Shown: positions 23,078-35,366 of the stretch, one piece after another
How positions within the stretch are numbered: position 1 is the stretch's first letter
How the letters are laid out: each line of letters opens with the position of its first letter
Source of the DNA: Gibbula magus
Taxonomy: Eukaryota > Mollusca > Gastropoda > Trochida > Trochidae
Length of the DNA stretch: 64,000 nt
NCBI GenBank assembly: GCA_936450465.1
Contig: OW388289.1
Coordinates: forward strand, 73,830,593-73,894,592
Direction: 5' to 3'
Notes under the pieces: generated by a model
What the model was told of the DNA's origin: nothing
The model's input: the letters and a program-made list of their open reading frames with translations, nothing else
Databases searched by the model: none
Made by a program: the position numbers and the translations under genes

Positions 23078-24570
23078 TAGAGCCATGGGCTCTGTAGGTC
23101 ATCAGGCTTTGTATTCATTAACTAATTCAAAATGTCAACTTCTAGCTATAGGTGAGAGGTACAACACATAGAAAGCACTTTAAATGGAGAAGATGAAATA
23201 GGTCTTAAGGTCCTTACCGCTCTGACCTATCTTTGAGGTCAGAGATAAAATCCCCTACAAACAGGCAAAAAAGTGAGCTTGGATCACTAATACCCCCAAC
23301 TGTTTAAGTTTGACATTTGTATGCATGAGAATGTCTGCACACCTAAGGATTGATAAGCTATGAAATGTAATTGCTGAGATTAAAGTGTTTGTGAAAGGGA
23401 AGGACAAGTCTTTTCATGTAAAAGGGTGGTTTTGGAAAAGTAGGAATAAAAGTAACTTGAAAAAGTAGGAGTAACATAATACACTACTGCGATTACCACT
23501 GATTTCAACTTTATTTTGAAATTTAATCAATCAATGATTCGTTCGAGTGACTTGAAACAACAGGTACATGGGAGCACATCCCTGTAAGCACAGTGAGGGA
23601 TATACAGCAATTCATGACTAAAATCAAAGAAAAATTTAACCTTTTCCAAAATTTAACCAGTGGAAATATAAAATAGTAAAATCAACAAGAACACAGAAGT
23701 AGCTTTTGATGAAAGTTAAATGAAAAAGAAATTGATAAAGTCAACAAATTACAACAATTACAAGTAGCTTCATTCATTATAGCTTCGAATATGACGAAGT
23801 AAAAAAATACAAAAAATCAAAAACAATTCACCAAATCGTGTTACATTTGCACTGCACCTCTCCTAGTGGTGAAGGAGACATGTGCCAATTTTGAAAAGGA
23901 TGAGATGAATAGTTTTTCTGTAATCGATCGGACAAAATTTTAAAAAAAATATGACTAAGTTAAAAAATAATTAAACAATCGCCAAAAATTAAAAATTTCA
24001 CCAATTATGTTTAGAGTTCGCACTGAACCTGTCCTAGTGGTGAAGAAGACATGTGCCAAAAAAGGATGAGATGAATAGTTTTTCTGTGATCGATCGGACT
24101 TTTTAGTTTGGGGTATTATAAAGACACACTTGAAGATTTGATTCATCATTGTTTATCATTCATCATCTATATATTACCTCCCTTTGAAGAGCACGTAAAA
24201 TTTCAAGATTAAAATAGCTGTTCAGGTCATGACCTCTGTCACCTATATTTGTGGTCGCAAGGTCACGAAATCTACAATTTAGAATCCTCATTGGCCAAGG
24301 AGTATGCACACAACTTTTCAGCTCTCACGACCTTTTGGATCTGAAGAAGAAGATGAAAATAGGTTTTTAAAGTCGTGACCCCTGTGACCCTATTTGGGGT
24401 CACAGGGTCACCAATTTTACAATTTAGAATCCCTATTGGCCAAGGAGTCTGTACACAAAATGTCAGCTCCCTAGACCAAATGGTTCTGGAAAAGTTTACG
24501 GACAGACGGACGGCCGCCGGACTGCATGCCACGCCATAAGCCAATCGGGCGTTTTAGGCCAGATGAGCTA
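23078..24570 (+). mobile_element. Hairpin-headed GGGTCA tandem-repeat element (family T1), copy 1
   Basis: It starts with the perfect hairpin AGAGCC ATG GGCTCT (23079-23093), then TAGGTCATCAGG. It ends GGCC AGATGAGCTA at 24570, complementary to that word: short, offset terminal inverted repeats. Internally there are two tandem units of about 145 bases near 24205-24500 (AAAATAGGTTT, GTGACCCCTGTGACCC, GGGTCACAGGGTCA, ACAATTTAGAATCC, TTGGCCAAGGAGT). A second tandem pair of about 175 bases lies at 23760-24110 (CCTAGTGGTGAAG, GACATGTGCCAA, GGATGAGATGAATAG, GATCGATCGGAC). The end layout resembles the Helentron-like element at 3925 and the hairpin-plus-satellite miniature elements described in bivalves. 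It has no protein. Confidence 0.7.
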
Positions 24571-24724
24571 AACAGTATGATGGAAAATCTTAATTTGGTA
24601 TATCAGAGTCCGAATGAGATGGCCACCATGAAATTATTTTTTTAAAAATGCCATTTTCAAGTTTTAACCATCCATGGGAAAAAATTGCCATCTGGACTGG
24701 AATTGCAAAAAAATGATATAACTG

Positions 24725-24730
<6 letters not shown>

Positions 24731-24809
<79 letters not shown>
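24731..24809. repeat. (CT)n microsatellite
   Basis: Uninterrupted CT dinucleotide of about 79 bases. The Arg-Glu repeat frame on the minus strand is an artefact. Confidence 0.98.
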
Positions 24810-24816
<7 letters not shown>

Positions 24817-24829
24817 AATCAAATATAAT

Positions 24830-26750
24830 GAATGAAGCAGAAGCAATCCTTCTATTGTAATTGCGCATCTTTTAAAGATAGTTGCAAGTGTCTACCATGT
24901 CAGTAGGATTATTGAGGCCCTAATTGACCATATGACTCGACCTATTGGGCCCAGATATTCCACACCTATACTTAATAGTAAAGACTATCATTACCTTCAT
25001 TTTCAGAATGTTAACTCTCGTAGTTTTGCCTGAGACGCAGTGCAAATAATAATAGTAGAAGAAGATGCGACTTTTACACAGTCTATAGCACGCGGTGCGG
25101 CAGTGACATCTTTAATTGTCTCTGTTGGTCAAGTAAAATGTAAATAGAGAAGAAACCGTAAGATTTACGAAATTGTCATACCAAACTTTTTTGTCCGTAT
25201 TTTTATGCTGAATCTTTTGAAAGTTGTTTCAAATCTATAAATGTATTTTGAAAATATTTCAATGTTAAAAACGACCTTTCTCGCAACCGGAAATGACTGT
25301 TCCCGATCGATTTTATTGTTGATTTATAAATACCTTAGTCCTGTTTTACTCTCTCCTGAAAAAAATCATCAAATTCAACGGGTAGGTATTTGAGTTATGT
25401 CCCCTTGAAGTTTGATCATCTAACTTCGAGAACTCACTTTGCATCTAGTGTTAGGAGTTCAGCAATGAAAACAAATCCAATGTTCTCCAATGCCTTAGCT
25501 GTATAAATATGCAACTTACAGCTTCGAGATGTAATTATCTTCAGAGGAGAAGATCGTCAAAGGTCAATGGGGTCGGAAAAGTGTCTACATTCAAAATGGC
25601 GGCTAAACCACGTGACCTACGAATTCGCAATTATTTACTTTTTTACTCGGATTGGTATGGCGCATCTTTTCGAAAAAGTTGCAAGTCTTTATAAGTGCTT
25701 TAAAAAAAAAAATGCCCATGTTAAAAATGGACATCTGGATTCGAACTGGACCTCTAATCGCTGGCCCAATGGGGTCAAACAGTTTCGCTGATCTATTCCA
25801 CATTAAGGGCTATCAGCATGTAAAATCTGGTTGCATTTGCTTCAGCCGTTTTGGCTGCATTCGTGATACAAACATCTTGAAATAATAAAATTAAAGAACT
25901 CGCCAATAACAATAAGGATTCAGTCAGATGGCTGAATCCTTAATAATTGTGCACGTCTCATGTTCATTCCGTCAATGTATCGATACCCTCAAGCTACACT
26001 ACTGATTTGATTTGAAACAGTTTCTGAGAAAAGATGTCCTCTTTTAAGATATCTGGAACAGATTCGAAAAAACGGAACAAGGGCAATTACTCCGGATAAA
26101 TAATCACACGTCTTATTTTCGAACTCCATCAGGGTATCTATACCCGTAAGCCACATACCAAATTTGGTTATAAAATAAGTCGGAAAGATAATCAAGGACA
26201 TCTTTTGATTTTGATTTGAATGTCCATGAATCCATGAATGTTCCAAGTCATGGTGACTGAAGTCAGGTGTCTGAATCTCTGTGAGTCTTCTCAGCTGGTT
26301 GAGACTTATGCTTCGATGTTCAGTAGCAAGACAGTATACCTACTCACAGCAGATGGCTTGAGCCTGATTCTTCTTGTTCCCCCCGGCGGTATTTGTGTCT
26401 TTATTGATTGTCCGACGAAAACGACTCTTCTCAATGAAAATCCCCCATTCACAAAGTATGAATACATATATGGGTGTTTATCCTGCAGTATTGTCATCAC
26501 TGTGTAGTAGACCGAGAGGTACCTTCCCTTGATGATCTGATCTTAAAGGCCCTTTTACACAGAGCCACGTCCTCTGTACGACCCCTGAGCGACAAAAAAA
26601 CATCGACAGTGAAACACTGACTGAAAATTCCGTCTCTGTGTAGATGCACCTTCAATCTTCGTGCGTCTCAAGACCAAATCAAATTATAACATTTTCATCT
26701 TCCGATACATAACAAATAATTTCGTGTACTAATAATCACACACCGCAACA
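24830..26750. other. Non-coding stretch
   Basis: No supported gene. Short frames near 25509-25885 and 26238-26507 have opposite-strand shadows and no motifs. Pieces such as GCATCTTTT..AAAGT..TTGCAAGT near 24866 and 25672 suggest an old shared repeat. Confidence 0.35.
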
Positions 26751-26769
26751 AATCCACGGGTAATACAAA

Positions 26770-26900
26770 CGACTGAAATAGGGCTACACCATTCTCCAGA
26801 AATAAATTGGGTTAAATTGTTTAAGTGTTTGAAACATTATCTGTTCATATTTCTGAAAAACACGTCATCTAAGAAATGTTCTTTTAAAAATGTCCTTTAT
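26770..26900. repeat. Fragment of mariner-type MITE family M1
   Basis: TCTCCAGAAA...TTTG.AAACATTATCTGTTCAT and the following AAATGTCTTTTAAAAA-like words match 62215-62320, and inverted, parts of 37840-37900. No TIR end is visible here. Confidence 0.5.
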
Positions 26901-26934
26901 TGGGAGAGGTTGGAGATTAAAAAGGTAATTTTTG

Positions 26935-26975
26935 GGTTGTTTTGGTTTGGTTTGTTTTGGTTTGTTTTGTCTACA
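26935..26975. repeat. Low-complexity GGTTTGTTTT stretch
   Basis: Repeated TTTGGTTTG/TTTGTTTTGG words over about 40 bases. The Lys/Pro/Gln-rich minus-strand frame there is an artefact. Confidence 0.85.
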
Positions 26976-27099
26976 TTTCGTATTTTTTAAAACATAATTG
27001 CCAATTTCCATTCTGGCCAAAATCAGTGTTGAGAAAGAGATTTCAGCACCCTGTGTGTGTTTGAACAGATATAAAAATGAAAAAAAATCATACTCTGGT

Positions 27100-29445
27100 G
27101 AATTAAATTGTGCATACTTCTTTACATAACTTAATAGTATCGAGGACATTTAAAATCGACTTTATCGGCAGCAGTATTTTAGTTTTTACAGTATGCATCA
27201 CAAACATAAAATGCACTCATCTTCAACAACATAAATACCATTTGCTTCACAGAATAGACAATGCCTCTCATTATATGCAACATTTGTGTATCTACCAATT
27301 TAAAGTTACAAAATCGAAATCTGGCAAATATAATTTTTTAAATATAGAGGGATGTCATTTCTTATTAAGTAGCCCTCTACATTTAATAAAGATTTGAAGT
27401 GTTTGTAGTACTGACATTTATTATTGCTATCAAGGGATTATTGCCAGGATTGGGACAACTTATCATGTAATCTCTGTCTAAAAACATTGATAAATAATGT
27501 GTAGTCACCAATTTGCTGGCTTATCCAAACAAATCCAAAGCCAAATTGAAAAAGAATGTTTTTAATCTTAGTTGCCCATGAATTTCTACCTACATTGTTT
27601 AGTGATAGTAGCATGTAAAAACATTGTTTTGGTAATCTATATTCAGGCATGTTTAAAAGTCTACACCAGTATTTTACAGCATTGTTTGTATAAGTTAATT
27701 GTAAAGGCAACATTCCACACTCACCCAAGGCCACATTGTTAGTTTTAAGACACATTTACAAAACTTCATATGGATAGATTCAATAGTATTACAGTAGGAT
27801 GTACCCCATATTTTAGATCCATAACAGAGGATAGGTGATATCATACAATCAAAATCTTTTAAGAAATCTGTACAATTGATGTTAAAAAAATTTCTTTGAA
27901 AGTTTTTAACAGATAATATTGCCTTATTAGCTTGTGAAGCAAGACAAGATGTAGCTTTACTCCACACTAATTTAAGAGTAAACATAAGTCCAAGATACTT
28001 ATAGAATGAAACGCTCTCTATAACATTACCAATATAAAACCACTTTTATTATGAGCGCAAGGGAACACCATTTCTAAACACAATAATCTTGGTTTTCTTA
28101 AATATTTACACTCATACCAGTTTGCTCACCAAATTTGCTAATTATATTAATCTTTTTCTGCAATTGTGCACAGCTATCAGATATGGCTAAAACACCATCA
28201 GCAAACATAAGAGAACAGAGATAATTAACAGACGAAGAAACTGTTACACCTTTTCCCATAAGATTACATAGTACCGAGTACCGATGTTACAAGAAAAACT
28301 ATTTGAAATACCTTTAGATTTCCTGACTGAGGCTGAGACCTATAAGTAGATGTTAACAACATAAGAAATTTACCCTCTACTAACTTCATATAGTGAGTTT
28401 AAAAGGACATCATGCCTTGGCAAAGTCTACAAAAACACAATAGAATCTACCCCTTTTTTACTAATATATTTTTGAATTAAGGATTGCAATGAACACATTT
28501 GGTCAATTGTTGAATAATCAGCCCTGAAACCTGCCTGTGATTCACTGATAATATCATGATCTTCACACCAACCTTGTAAGCGACAATTTAAAATAAACAT
28601 GACTAATTTACAAGTAGAATCAATGAGAGAAATACCTCTGTATTTATTAGTATCATCTCTGCAACCAGACTTAAAGAGAGGACAAATAATACCCCAACAA
28701 GATGGAAATTTACCCCCCTCAAGAACATGATTAAAAAGCTGAGTCAGATATGGTACAATGAGATGACTAGAAACCTTTAATAATTCTGCAGCGACACCAT
28801 CTGGCCCTGGAGATTTATTACTAGCAGACTTAACTATCTGATATAAAGCTTCCTGTTGAGTAATAGGATCGTCAAGCCCTTCTGATCTCTGAAATGACAA
28901 ATACACATCACTATCCTCATCTGTAAGAACAAAACTCATCAAGATCAGCACTAAGTAAGAGACATTAAGTGATTAACTCACTGTTCATTAGTAATAGACT
29001 GTGAAATACCATTACAAGAATTACACTTTTTCAAAATCTTACAAAATAGCTTATGATCCTAACTAGCAGCTACCAACTTCTCCTTTTGTTTAAAGAAATA
29101 TGATTCCTTCTTAACTCTGAATGCATGTTTAAAAGAGTTTCCCAAATACCTGAATATATCCAACTTTGGTTAAAATCTCTACGGGCTCTAAGAGCCTTGT
29201 ATTTTTCATGCTTTAAATCCTCTAATTCCCTGTCATTATCAACTCTATACAATGGGGGATACACAATTGTAGTATGGGCTGCTGCATCATGAAGTAACTT
29301 GACAAACACAGAAGAAGAACAAATCCGTATTGATGTGAGCTCTGCTCTTTGATGTATTCTGCTCCTTACAAGAAAAACAGAAAAACAAGATGTGTTAAGT
29401 TCGTTAAACATTGATGTCCCTGAATATAACCATGGTTTCAATTAA
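27100..29445 (-). mobile_element. 5'-truncated non-LTR retrotransposon (LINE), minus strand
   Basis: Only the ORF2 RT and C-terminal parts are present; endonuclease and ORF1 are missing. 5' truncation is usual for target-primed reverse transcription. Its RT shares the ESQAGFRxxYST motif class with the LINE at 7.9-12.8 kb but is a different element. Confidence 0.88.
27110..29441 (-). pseudogene. LINE ORF2: reverse transcriptase and Cys-rich C-terminus (broken)
   Basis: Read on the minus strand from 29441 down. The linker (ELEDLKHEKYKALRARRDFN) comes first. The RT is at 28951-28427, with NKSPGPDGVAAELLKV, CPLFKSGCRDDTNKYRGISL and ESQAGFRADYSTIDQM. One frame later comes motif A, IVFVDFAKA (near 28430). 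Motif C reads MFADGV near 28205, where active enzymes have (F/Y)ADD, so a catalytic Asp is lost. The thumb follows at 27985-27438 (ILCYGSKIWGTSYCN, ALGECGMLPLQLTYTN, LHDKLSQSWQ). After a stop and frameshifts, the C-terminal zinc-knuckle-like end reads RYTNVAYNERHCLFCEANG and VVEDEC near 27290-27190. Stops and frameshifts throughout make it a pseudogene. Confidence 0.85.
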
Positions 29446-29449
29446 TAAA

Positions 29450-30545
29450 ACGTGTTTTAGAGATGCAGCAGTACCACTACCTCATGTGAATGATAAGGTT
29501 ATCAAGTCTTTTAATTTAACTACGTATCACTAATTTATGAAAAGTTGTGACACTGTTTTAGAAAAAGACTACCTACGTCATGCCAAGATCACAAGGTAGA
29601 AATGGATAACCTCATCTGAAAGGTATCATGACGAGAGACGCAGATGACAAATAGTATACCTATCACTGACCAAAAGTCAGTTAGTAGCCTGATACATGTG
29701 TCAAGGTCACTAGGACGAAAATAACGACCTAATCTGACAGATACACAGTACATACACATTTGAAGGTGAAGATAATATACCCCTTGAACCTCTTATTCGA
29801 GGTGTACAATTACACAGAGATCATCCGCCGTTGCTCACGAATTTAGTTTTCGTCCTTTAGTTTATTAATGAGATTATCTGTTAAACCAGATTGATTATAA
29901 TGCGAGTTAAAGGGGGCTTATTTCTGGCAAACAGCTGCTGTTCACGCATTACTGTGTGTAGGTCATATTACCTTAACATTTTATCATCTCTTTACTTTCG
30001 GTGACTGACATCGGGTCACCTGTTACGTAACAGTTCAGATCACAATTGTCAATTACCGGTCTTGATGTGACATTTAAATATTAAGCAGACAAAGCGAATC
30101 ATAAGCCTATTAAATGCCAAGGTTTTATTCGTAATAACCTTAACTTCAAAGAAAATATGATTAGTTGTGACATATGTTTTGAAAGTTTCATCTTCGAAAC
30201 GTCAGTCAAATTCTATTCCTATAAACTGCCGAGCAAAAGAAACCCTCGTTTTCAAATGAGTCCTCCTGCTTCTTCACTGTAGGCCAGCTTGTATCCGATT
30301 AACTATTAAAACACCATGATTCCCCGAGCCTAATAACTCGCGTTCCCTTTAGGTTGGTTACTCATCGCTAATAAGCAAAGCCTGTAATCGTCAGCAAATG
30401 AAATATCGTGATTATAACGCCGACGATCGCTGGTGGATCCTCATCACCTGTTTCTGAATGACAGTTCTTTTATTGGCTAAATTTAAAAGCAAAAACGGGA
30501 GTTATTGGACTCGGGGAATCAGGGTATTTACAGTTGGGTATTGGA
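29450..30545. other. Non-coding stretch
   Basis: No coding frame, RNA gene or repeat partner recognised. Confidence 0.4.
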
Positions 30546-30552
30546 TACAAAT

Positions 30553-30700
30553 ACAGTCAGACCTCGTTGAACCATACCCCGATTATCCAGAAACCCGACC
30601 ATCCGCACGGTAGTATTTCAAATCTTCTCTATTTTTTCCTTTACAAACCATGATTCGTTGAACCGCACACTTCGCTATCCGAACGATTTTCAACTGTAAT
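30553..30700 (+). repeat. pogo/Tigger-like transposon end (fragment)
   Basis: TA followed by CAGTCAGACCTCGTTGAACC, then repeated GATTATCC/GAACCGCA-type words (CCCCGATTATCCAGAAACCC, GTTGAACCGCACACTTCGCT). This resembles Tigger-type TIRs as I remember them. I do not find the opposite end nearby, so this is an end fragment or a solo TIR. Confidence 0.4.
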
Positions 30701-30859
30701 AAAAAAAAATGTACACTGATGGAACAGGATGGAGAAAGAATGTTTTTGATAGGCACCATGTCTAGTAAAGGTATATACATAGTCTTAATTTCATCATCAG
30801 AGTATGATACTTTTAATTTATGTCTGAAATCGCTCTTTTAATATAAATTTAAATAATAT

Positions 30860-31140
30860 AAATAAAATATAAAATGTTCAGTTTTAAAATTATTAAATTT
30901 TGAAATATGATTAAATCAAGATTCTGTCGACATAATTAACTTTTTTGGACTTAAATGTTAACGCATCATTGATGTTGCAACCCGTAAAAAAATGTCAAAT
31001 CACTTTGACTCAGAGTCTCCTCTCTCTTCTAACTTAGGAGATTCTGAATATTCTAAATTAAGTTAACTTGGCTTCTGAAGACGTGTTTCAGTCGTGTATC
31101 TCGTGGATCGTTGATTGAAATATCCCATATTTAATATGGT
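30860..31140. repeat. Diverged fragment of MITE family M1
   Basis: AAGTTAACTTGGCTTCTG.AGACGTG..TCAGT..GTATCTCG near 31060-31110 matches AGTTTAGTTGGCTTCTGGAG and what follows at 37880 in the same orientation. Confidence 0.35.
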
Positions 31141-31171
31141 GATGTTACCTTAGCTTTCCTGTGTTTATTAT

Positions 31172-31945
31172 ACCCCCGCTACGAAGTAGTCGGGGGTATA
31201 TAGCGCTCAGCGCGTCCGTCCGTCCTTGCGTCCGTCGGTCCGGAACACTTTTGGTTCCGCTCATAACTCAAATACTACTTGTTCAATTGTTATGAAACTT
31301 TATACATGTACACTTTATGGTCCCTAGATGTGCCTTTTCTATGTTTCCCTCAGATTCCATGATTATTTTTTCAGATTTTCCACTTTTAAGCGTCTTTGTG
31401 TGCGCGTCTATGTCACACTTTTGGTTCCGCTCATAACTCAAATACTACTTGTTCAATTGTTATGAAACTTTATACATGTACACTTTATGGTCCCCAGATG
31501 TGCCTTTTCTATGTTTCACTCAGATTCCATGATTATTTTTTCAGATTTTCCACTTTTAAGCGTCTTTGTGTGCGCGTATTTGTGTGCGCGTCTATGCTTA
31601 CACTTTTGGTTCCGCTCATAACTCAAATACTACTTGTTCAATTGTTATGAAACTTTATGTATGTACACTTTATGGTCCCCACATGTGCCTTTTGTATGTT
31701 TCGTACTCTAATTTGCATAATTTATGCAAATTTTCTCCGTTTTTCGACTTTGCCATTCAGTTTTTGTTCCACTCATAACTCACATACTAATTGTTCAAAT
31801 GTCTTGTAACTTGATACATATAATCATCACGATGTGTACATCTGCCTTTTGTATGTTTCATACCCTCATTTGCATAATTTATGCAAATATTCTCCGTTTT
31901 CGACTTAACCATTCACACTTTTTGTTCCACTCATAACTCTGAAAA
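31172..31945 (+). mobile_element. Hairpin-headed element with five tandem units (family T2)
   Basis: The head is a hairpin, ACCCCCGCTAC GAA GTAGTCGGGGGT (31172-31197), followed by CGTCCGTCCGTCC-type repeats. Then come five tandem units beginning CACTTTTGGTTCCGCTCATA, at 31246, 31416, 31601, about 31758 and about 31916 (157-185 bases each), with the last two more diverged. The short frames repeated in the units are not genes. The head-plus-satellite layout is like T1. The 3' end is unclear because a foldback element follows at 31951. Confidence 0.75.
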
Positions 31946-31950
31946 CACTC

Positions 31951-32110
31951 ATAAAAACAATAACTAACGAGTGACGGGGAATGGCAGCTTATCTTTCCCG
32001 AGTTATATTCATTGAGTAATCCTCGATTCTTGGCGAGAGAATTACACAATTCATATAACGGGGGAAAGATAACCTGTCACTCTCCGTCACGAGTTGGTTA
32101 TTGTTTTTAT
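31951..32110. mobile_element. 160-bp foldback MITE
   Basis: The whole element is a near palindrome. 31951 onward (ATAAAAACAATAACTAACGA, GTGACGG) pairs with the sequence ending at 32110 (CGTCACGAGTTGGTTATTGT), and the arms meet at a short loop near 32030. ACTCAT flanks both sides and may be the target duplication. Confidence 0.75.
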
Positions 32111-32315
32111 TACTCATAAAACAAATTAAAGTAAAAACGCGAATGTTAAAAGGCAAAAGTTTCCCTAAAGGACCCGAGAAGAAGTTATATATCCATATCC
32201 TCACGCGTGTGATGTGGTTTCACTTCGTATGTACGTATACTTGTTTACTGCGCGCGATTAGAATGTCCCCTGCGAAAATGTCTTTCACAATAAAATAAAA
32301 ATGTGGTTTTAGTTG

Positions 32316-32467
32316 AAAGTTTTGTACATCTGCCCATTTCTACCAATCCATGATTATACGATATTATTTATTGTAACATTCATATAAAGAGGTCTGTGAA
32401 GCTCAAAAGCAAGTCAGCTGAAACCGAAAAGCCCTGTGACGTTACAATCGACACTGTGACGTCATAA
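32316..32467 (+). repeat. Arm A of three-arm inverted-repeat mosaic
   Basis: About 152 bases from AAGTTTTGTACATCTGCCCA to GTGACGTCATAA. Its reverse complement is at 36662-36814. It contains TGACGTCA (a CRE-type palindrome). It joins arm B directly at the AACC after GTCATAA. Confidence 0.85.
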
Positions 32468-32554
32468 CCACGCCGTGTGAACGTGTACGCCAGAGCAATA
32501 CAATGTATTCCCACAAGGGAAATGTACGCTCCCCAGTGCTGGCGGTAACTTTCG
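32468..32554 (+). repeat. Arm B of three-arm inverted-repeat mosaic
   Basis: About 87 bases (CGCCGTGTGAACGTGTACGC, GGAAATGTACGCTCCCCAGT, GGCGGTAACTTTCG), matched inversely at 35282-35360. The B-B' pair encloses 2.7 kb. Confidence 0.8.
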
Positions 32555-32639
32555 TTTTCATCAATCAGTGTTACCTTTTTTATATTACTGATCTTCATAG
32601 ATACAATTATCCAAAATCCTTCCATGCTGTAAAATAGCG

Positions 32640-34560
32640 GATATCCATAATATGATAGATTAATAATCTATCATACCAGATTGCAGCTGATTTCATGCCC
32701 TGGTTATTTTTCTACGTATGAAAATCTACGACGTCTTGGCTAGGAAATCCGACAGTCACTCACAATTTTCCATCCGTGCATAATAATTACACTTTATTTA
32801 GAGCTGATACTGAAACAGCAAGTTTAAAGGGTATTGATGAGAGTATCTGTAAAATTTGAAGTCAATGCGTTTCTGGACTGTGAAGAAAATTACAGATTTT
32901 CATCCCGCCACGTGGTCGCGTGGTGTCCGCTTCCAATTCACGCAAGTGTCCGCTCTCAACTCACGTAATAGCATTTTTTTGTACGCTTCCAAGTAGGTAA
33001 TTTGAGAACTTTTCTACAGATTAACCGTTTGTGACCCACATATGCGTGTCATATTTGTGTTAAATGGACACTTGCTGATGAAAGCTTAGACCACATTGAA
33101 GAAATAACCGATAAAGCTGAACCTCCGTTAACTTCAACGCCTCTTAAGGTCAAGAGAGGCCGCACATTATGCGGCAATTTTGCTCGTATCTACAGTTCTG
33201 TCTCCAATTTAAAGATCTGATGAAATGCATTTTTCTCAAGAATGACAGATGATTACCTCTACGTATATTGTATATCGGAATCAATTGAGCATAAAATCGA
33301 CGCATGCAATTGATTTTAATTCACACATTTTAACACTACCGCAATTAGTGGGGCGATTCATTTTGAAAATGCTCACTGAGGCGTGAATGAAGTGACAGAC
33401 TGGGCCGGCTTGACAGCTACTTCGCTTAACTTCGTTAATTAATTAATGATGATTATCACTGCCGCTAAATGAATTTATGAGGTGAATTACACCGCCAAAA
33501 AGACATGTTAATTGTCATCTGCGGAATGACCTACATGTAGTTGGATATCTAAACATTCGATATATGGGAAATTTAAGTTGGTTTATTGAAGATTTCTTTG
33601 TGAAATTAACAATCAAAATGTTGCGAAATTACGTTGAATTATGACTATATATCACCAATAATTAGATTACTAACGTGACGTCACAGAAGTTATCCCTTCA
33701 GGGGCCACACCCCCGCAGACTTTCATTCTGGTCGCCAGGGCTAAATTAGGCGGTTTTGTTTTCAAAAAAACCGTGTATAAGTAATTTATGGACCGATTTC
33801 AGTAATTTAAAATCGAGCAATTGTCAAATTAATCACATTTTAATGAATCCGATTTGACCATATGTCATTGCATTTATCCTTTAAGATCTCACATACGAGA
33901 GAAGCAAGAGAAGGATGCAACCTATGCAGATATGCATGAGCAAGAGTGACTACCATGGTCACATAAACACACATGCACAGATGAAACCGTTCAAGTGTAC
34001 CAACTGCGCTAAACAGTATGTTCGTTCCAGTCGCTGTTTGTTCAATTTTACACGTTTTATTTGATTCACAGAATGGTGAACTATCTACAATCCTGGACAT
34101 GGCTGTCGGAATTGTGATCTGACATTTTCTGTTTATTTATGTTCATTGTTTTTGTCACGAAAGTTGGCAAGTTTCTTGACATGTTTGTTTTTTATTTCCT
34201 AAAAGGACAAATGCTTTTAATTTATTTGTTTTTTAGTTTGTTAAATTCAATTATCTCAAAAGAAAACATGCTTGTTGATTTTTCCCCCGTATATTTCAGA
34301 GGTTACCATGAGACCAGAAATATAAGGACCTGTCAACTCGTGTTGATATATATGATATCTGAAGACACTTGGACGATATTCTCTATTCAGCAATATCTGT
34401 TTAATCAAAGGGACCTATTGGGGTATTTTTTGGAAACGAAATTCGAGGGGACATTCCACTTCATGCACTTTTTTTTATCGGCTTCAAGTTCTCGTATTGA
34501 ATTTAGGGGGACTCAAATGAAAAAAAAATATGCATTAATATATATGTATGGAACTTAGGG
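32640..34560. other. Interior of the B-B' loop, nothing coding recognised
   Basis: AT-rich. A 139-codon hydrophobic frame at 34139-34558 (+) is T-rich low complexity and is not called. CGCTCTCAA words near 32960 and their complement near 34900 hint at older inverted repeats within the loop. Confidence 0.35.
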
Positions 34561-34565
34561 GAAAC

Positions 34566-34760
34566 CGGGGCAGGTTGGGTCAGTAAAACTTATTTTTGTT
34601 GTAATGTAAGTACATTGACAGACAATAATTAAACATTGGTTTACATACTTTCTTTACATCGCAAACTACAAATCGGGACTTAAAGTTTCCACAAATATTT
34701 TAGCATAATTTCGTAAAATGCCAAAAGACGAATATTTTAAAATCGACCCAACCTGCCCCG
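34566..34760. mobile_element. 195-bp MITE with 16-bp perfect TIRs
   Basis: CGGGGCAGGTTGGGTC at 34566-34581 and its exact complement at 34745-34760. The flanking AC on both sides may be a 2-bp target duplication. It has no ORF, and the superfamily is not assigned. Confidence 0.7.
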
Positions 34761-35281
34761 ACAGCCACATAAACCTCACTCACAGACACATACTATTTTA
34801 CCCTGTAAATAATTGAGCATTACTAAATGGAAACATGTAATCATTCATTTTTCAATAATAAACTACGCTCTTTGGAGTGGACACCAAGATAAATTGAGAG
34901 CGTACACTAAAGAAATGTTGTTGGGTCTTGGAAGTGTACACTGATTTTATGACCATGTAATCTTTAAACCAGAAATGCTCCTAAACGGTGAACTGTCCAG
35001 TCTTTATATTTCGCAGGATTACTGATAATAGGTCATAGAAAAGTATGTTAGAACTTTAAAACATTTGGATCAGTTGGTGTCAGAGTATTTTTGACTGAAA
35101 TCCGTGTAGCACTGACGGCAGTGTCCAAATGTCTCAGCAGATTACTCTATGCAATGAATTGATGATTGAAAGTTGGTATACGTATAATGTATGGAATGCT
35201 CATTAACAGCATGAAATATCTCTGCTTAAAAGTGTATATATCATGAGATATTTAATAAAATTCTACTAACAACAGACAACA

Positions 35282-35360
35282 CGAAAGTTACCGCCAGCAT
35301 TGGGGAGCGTACATTTCCCTACTGGGAAAGTTTGCTCTGGCGTACACGTTCACACGGGGT
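35282..35360 (-). repeat. Arm B' of three-arm inverted-repeat mosaic
   Basis: Reverse complement of 32468-32554 with small indels. It is joined through GGTGATAACC directly to arm C. Confidence 0.8.
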
Positions 35361-35366
35361 GATAAC

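Noticed and set aside
24590..24868. Arg-Glu repeat protein (-)
   Set aside because: Translation of the (CT)n microsatellite.
26238..26507. 89-codon frame (+) with an opposite 64-codon shadow
   Set aside because: No motif, no splice context and no repeat partner.
31246..31945. Regular repeats considered as a CRISPR array
   Set aside because: Units are 157-185 bp of continuous satellite without short constant repeats and unique spacers; the sequence is eukaryotic.
34139..34558. 139-codon hydrophobic frame (+)
   Set aside because: Phe/Leu/Ile-rich because the DNA is T-rich; no motif, and it ends at low-complexity A runs.
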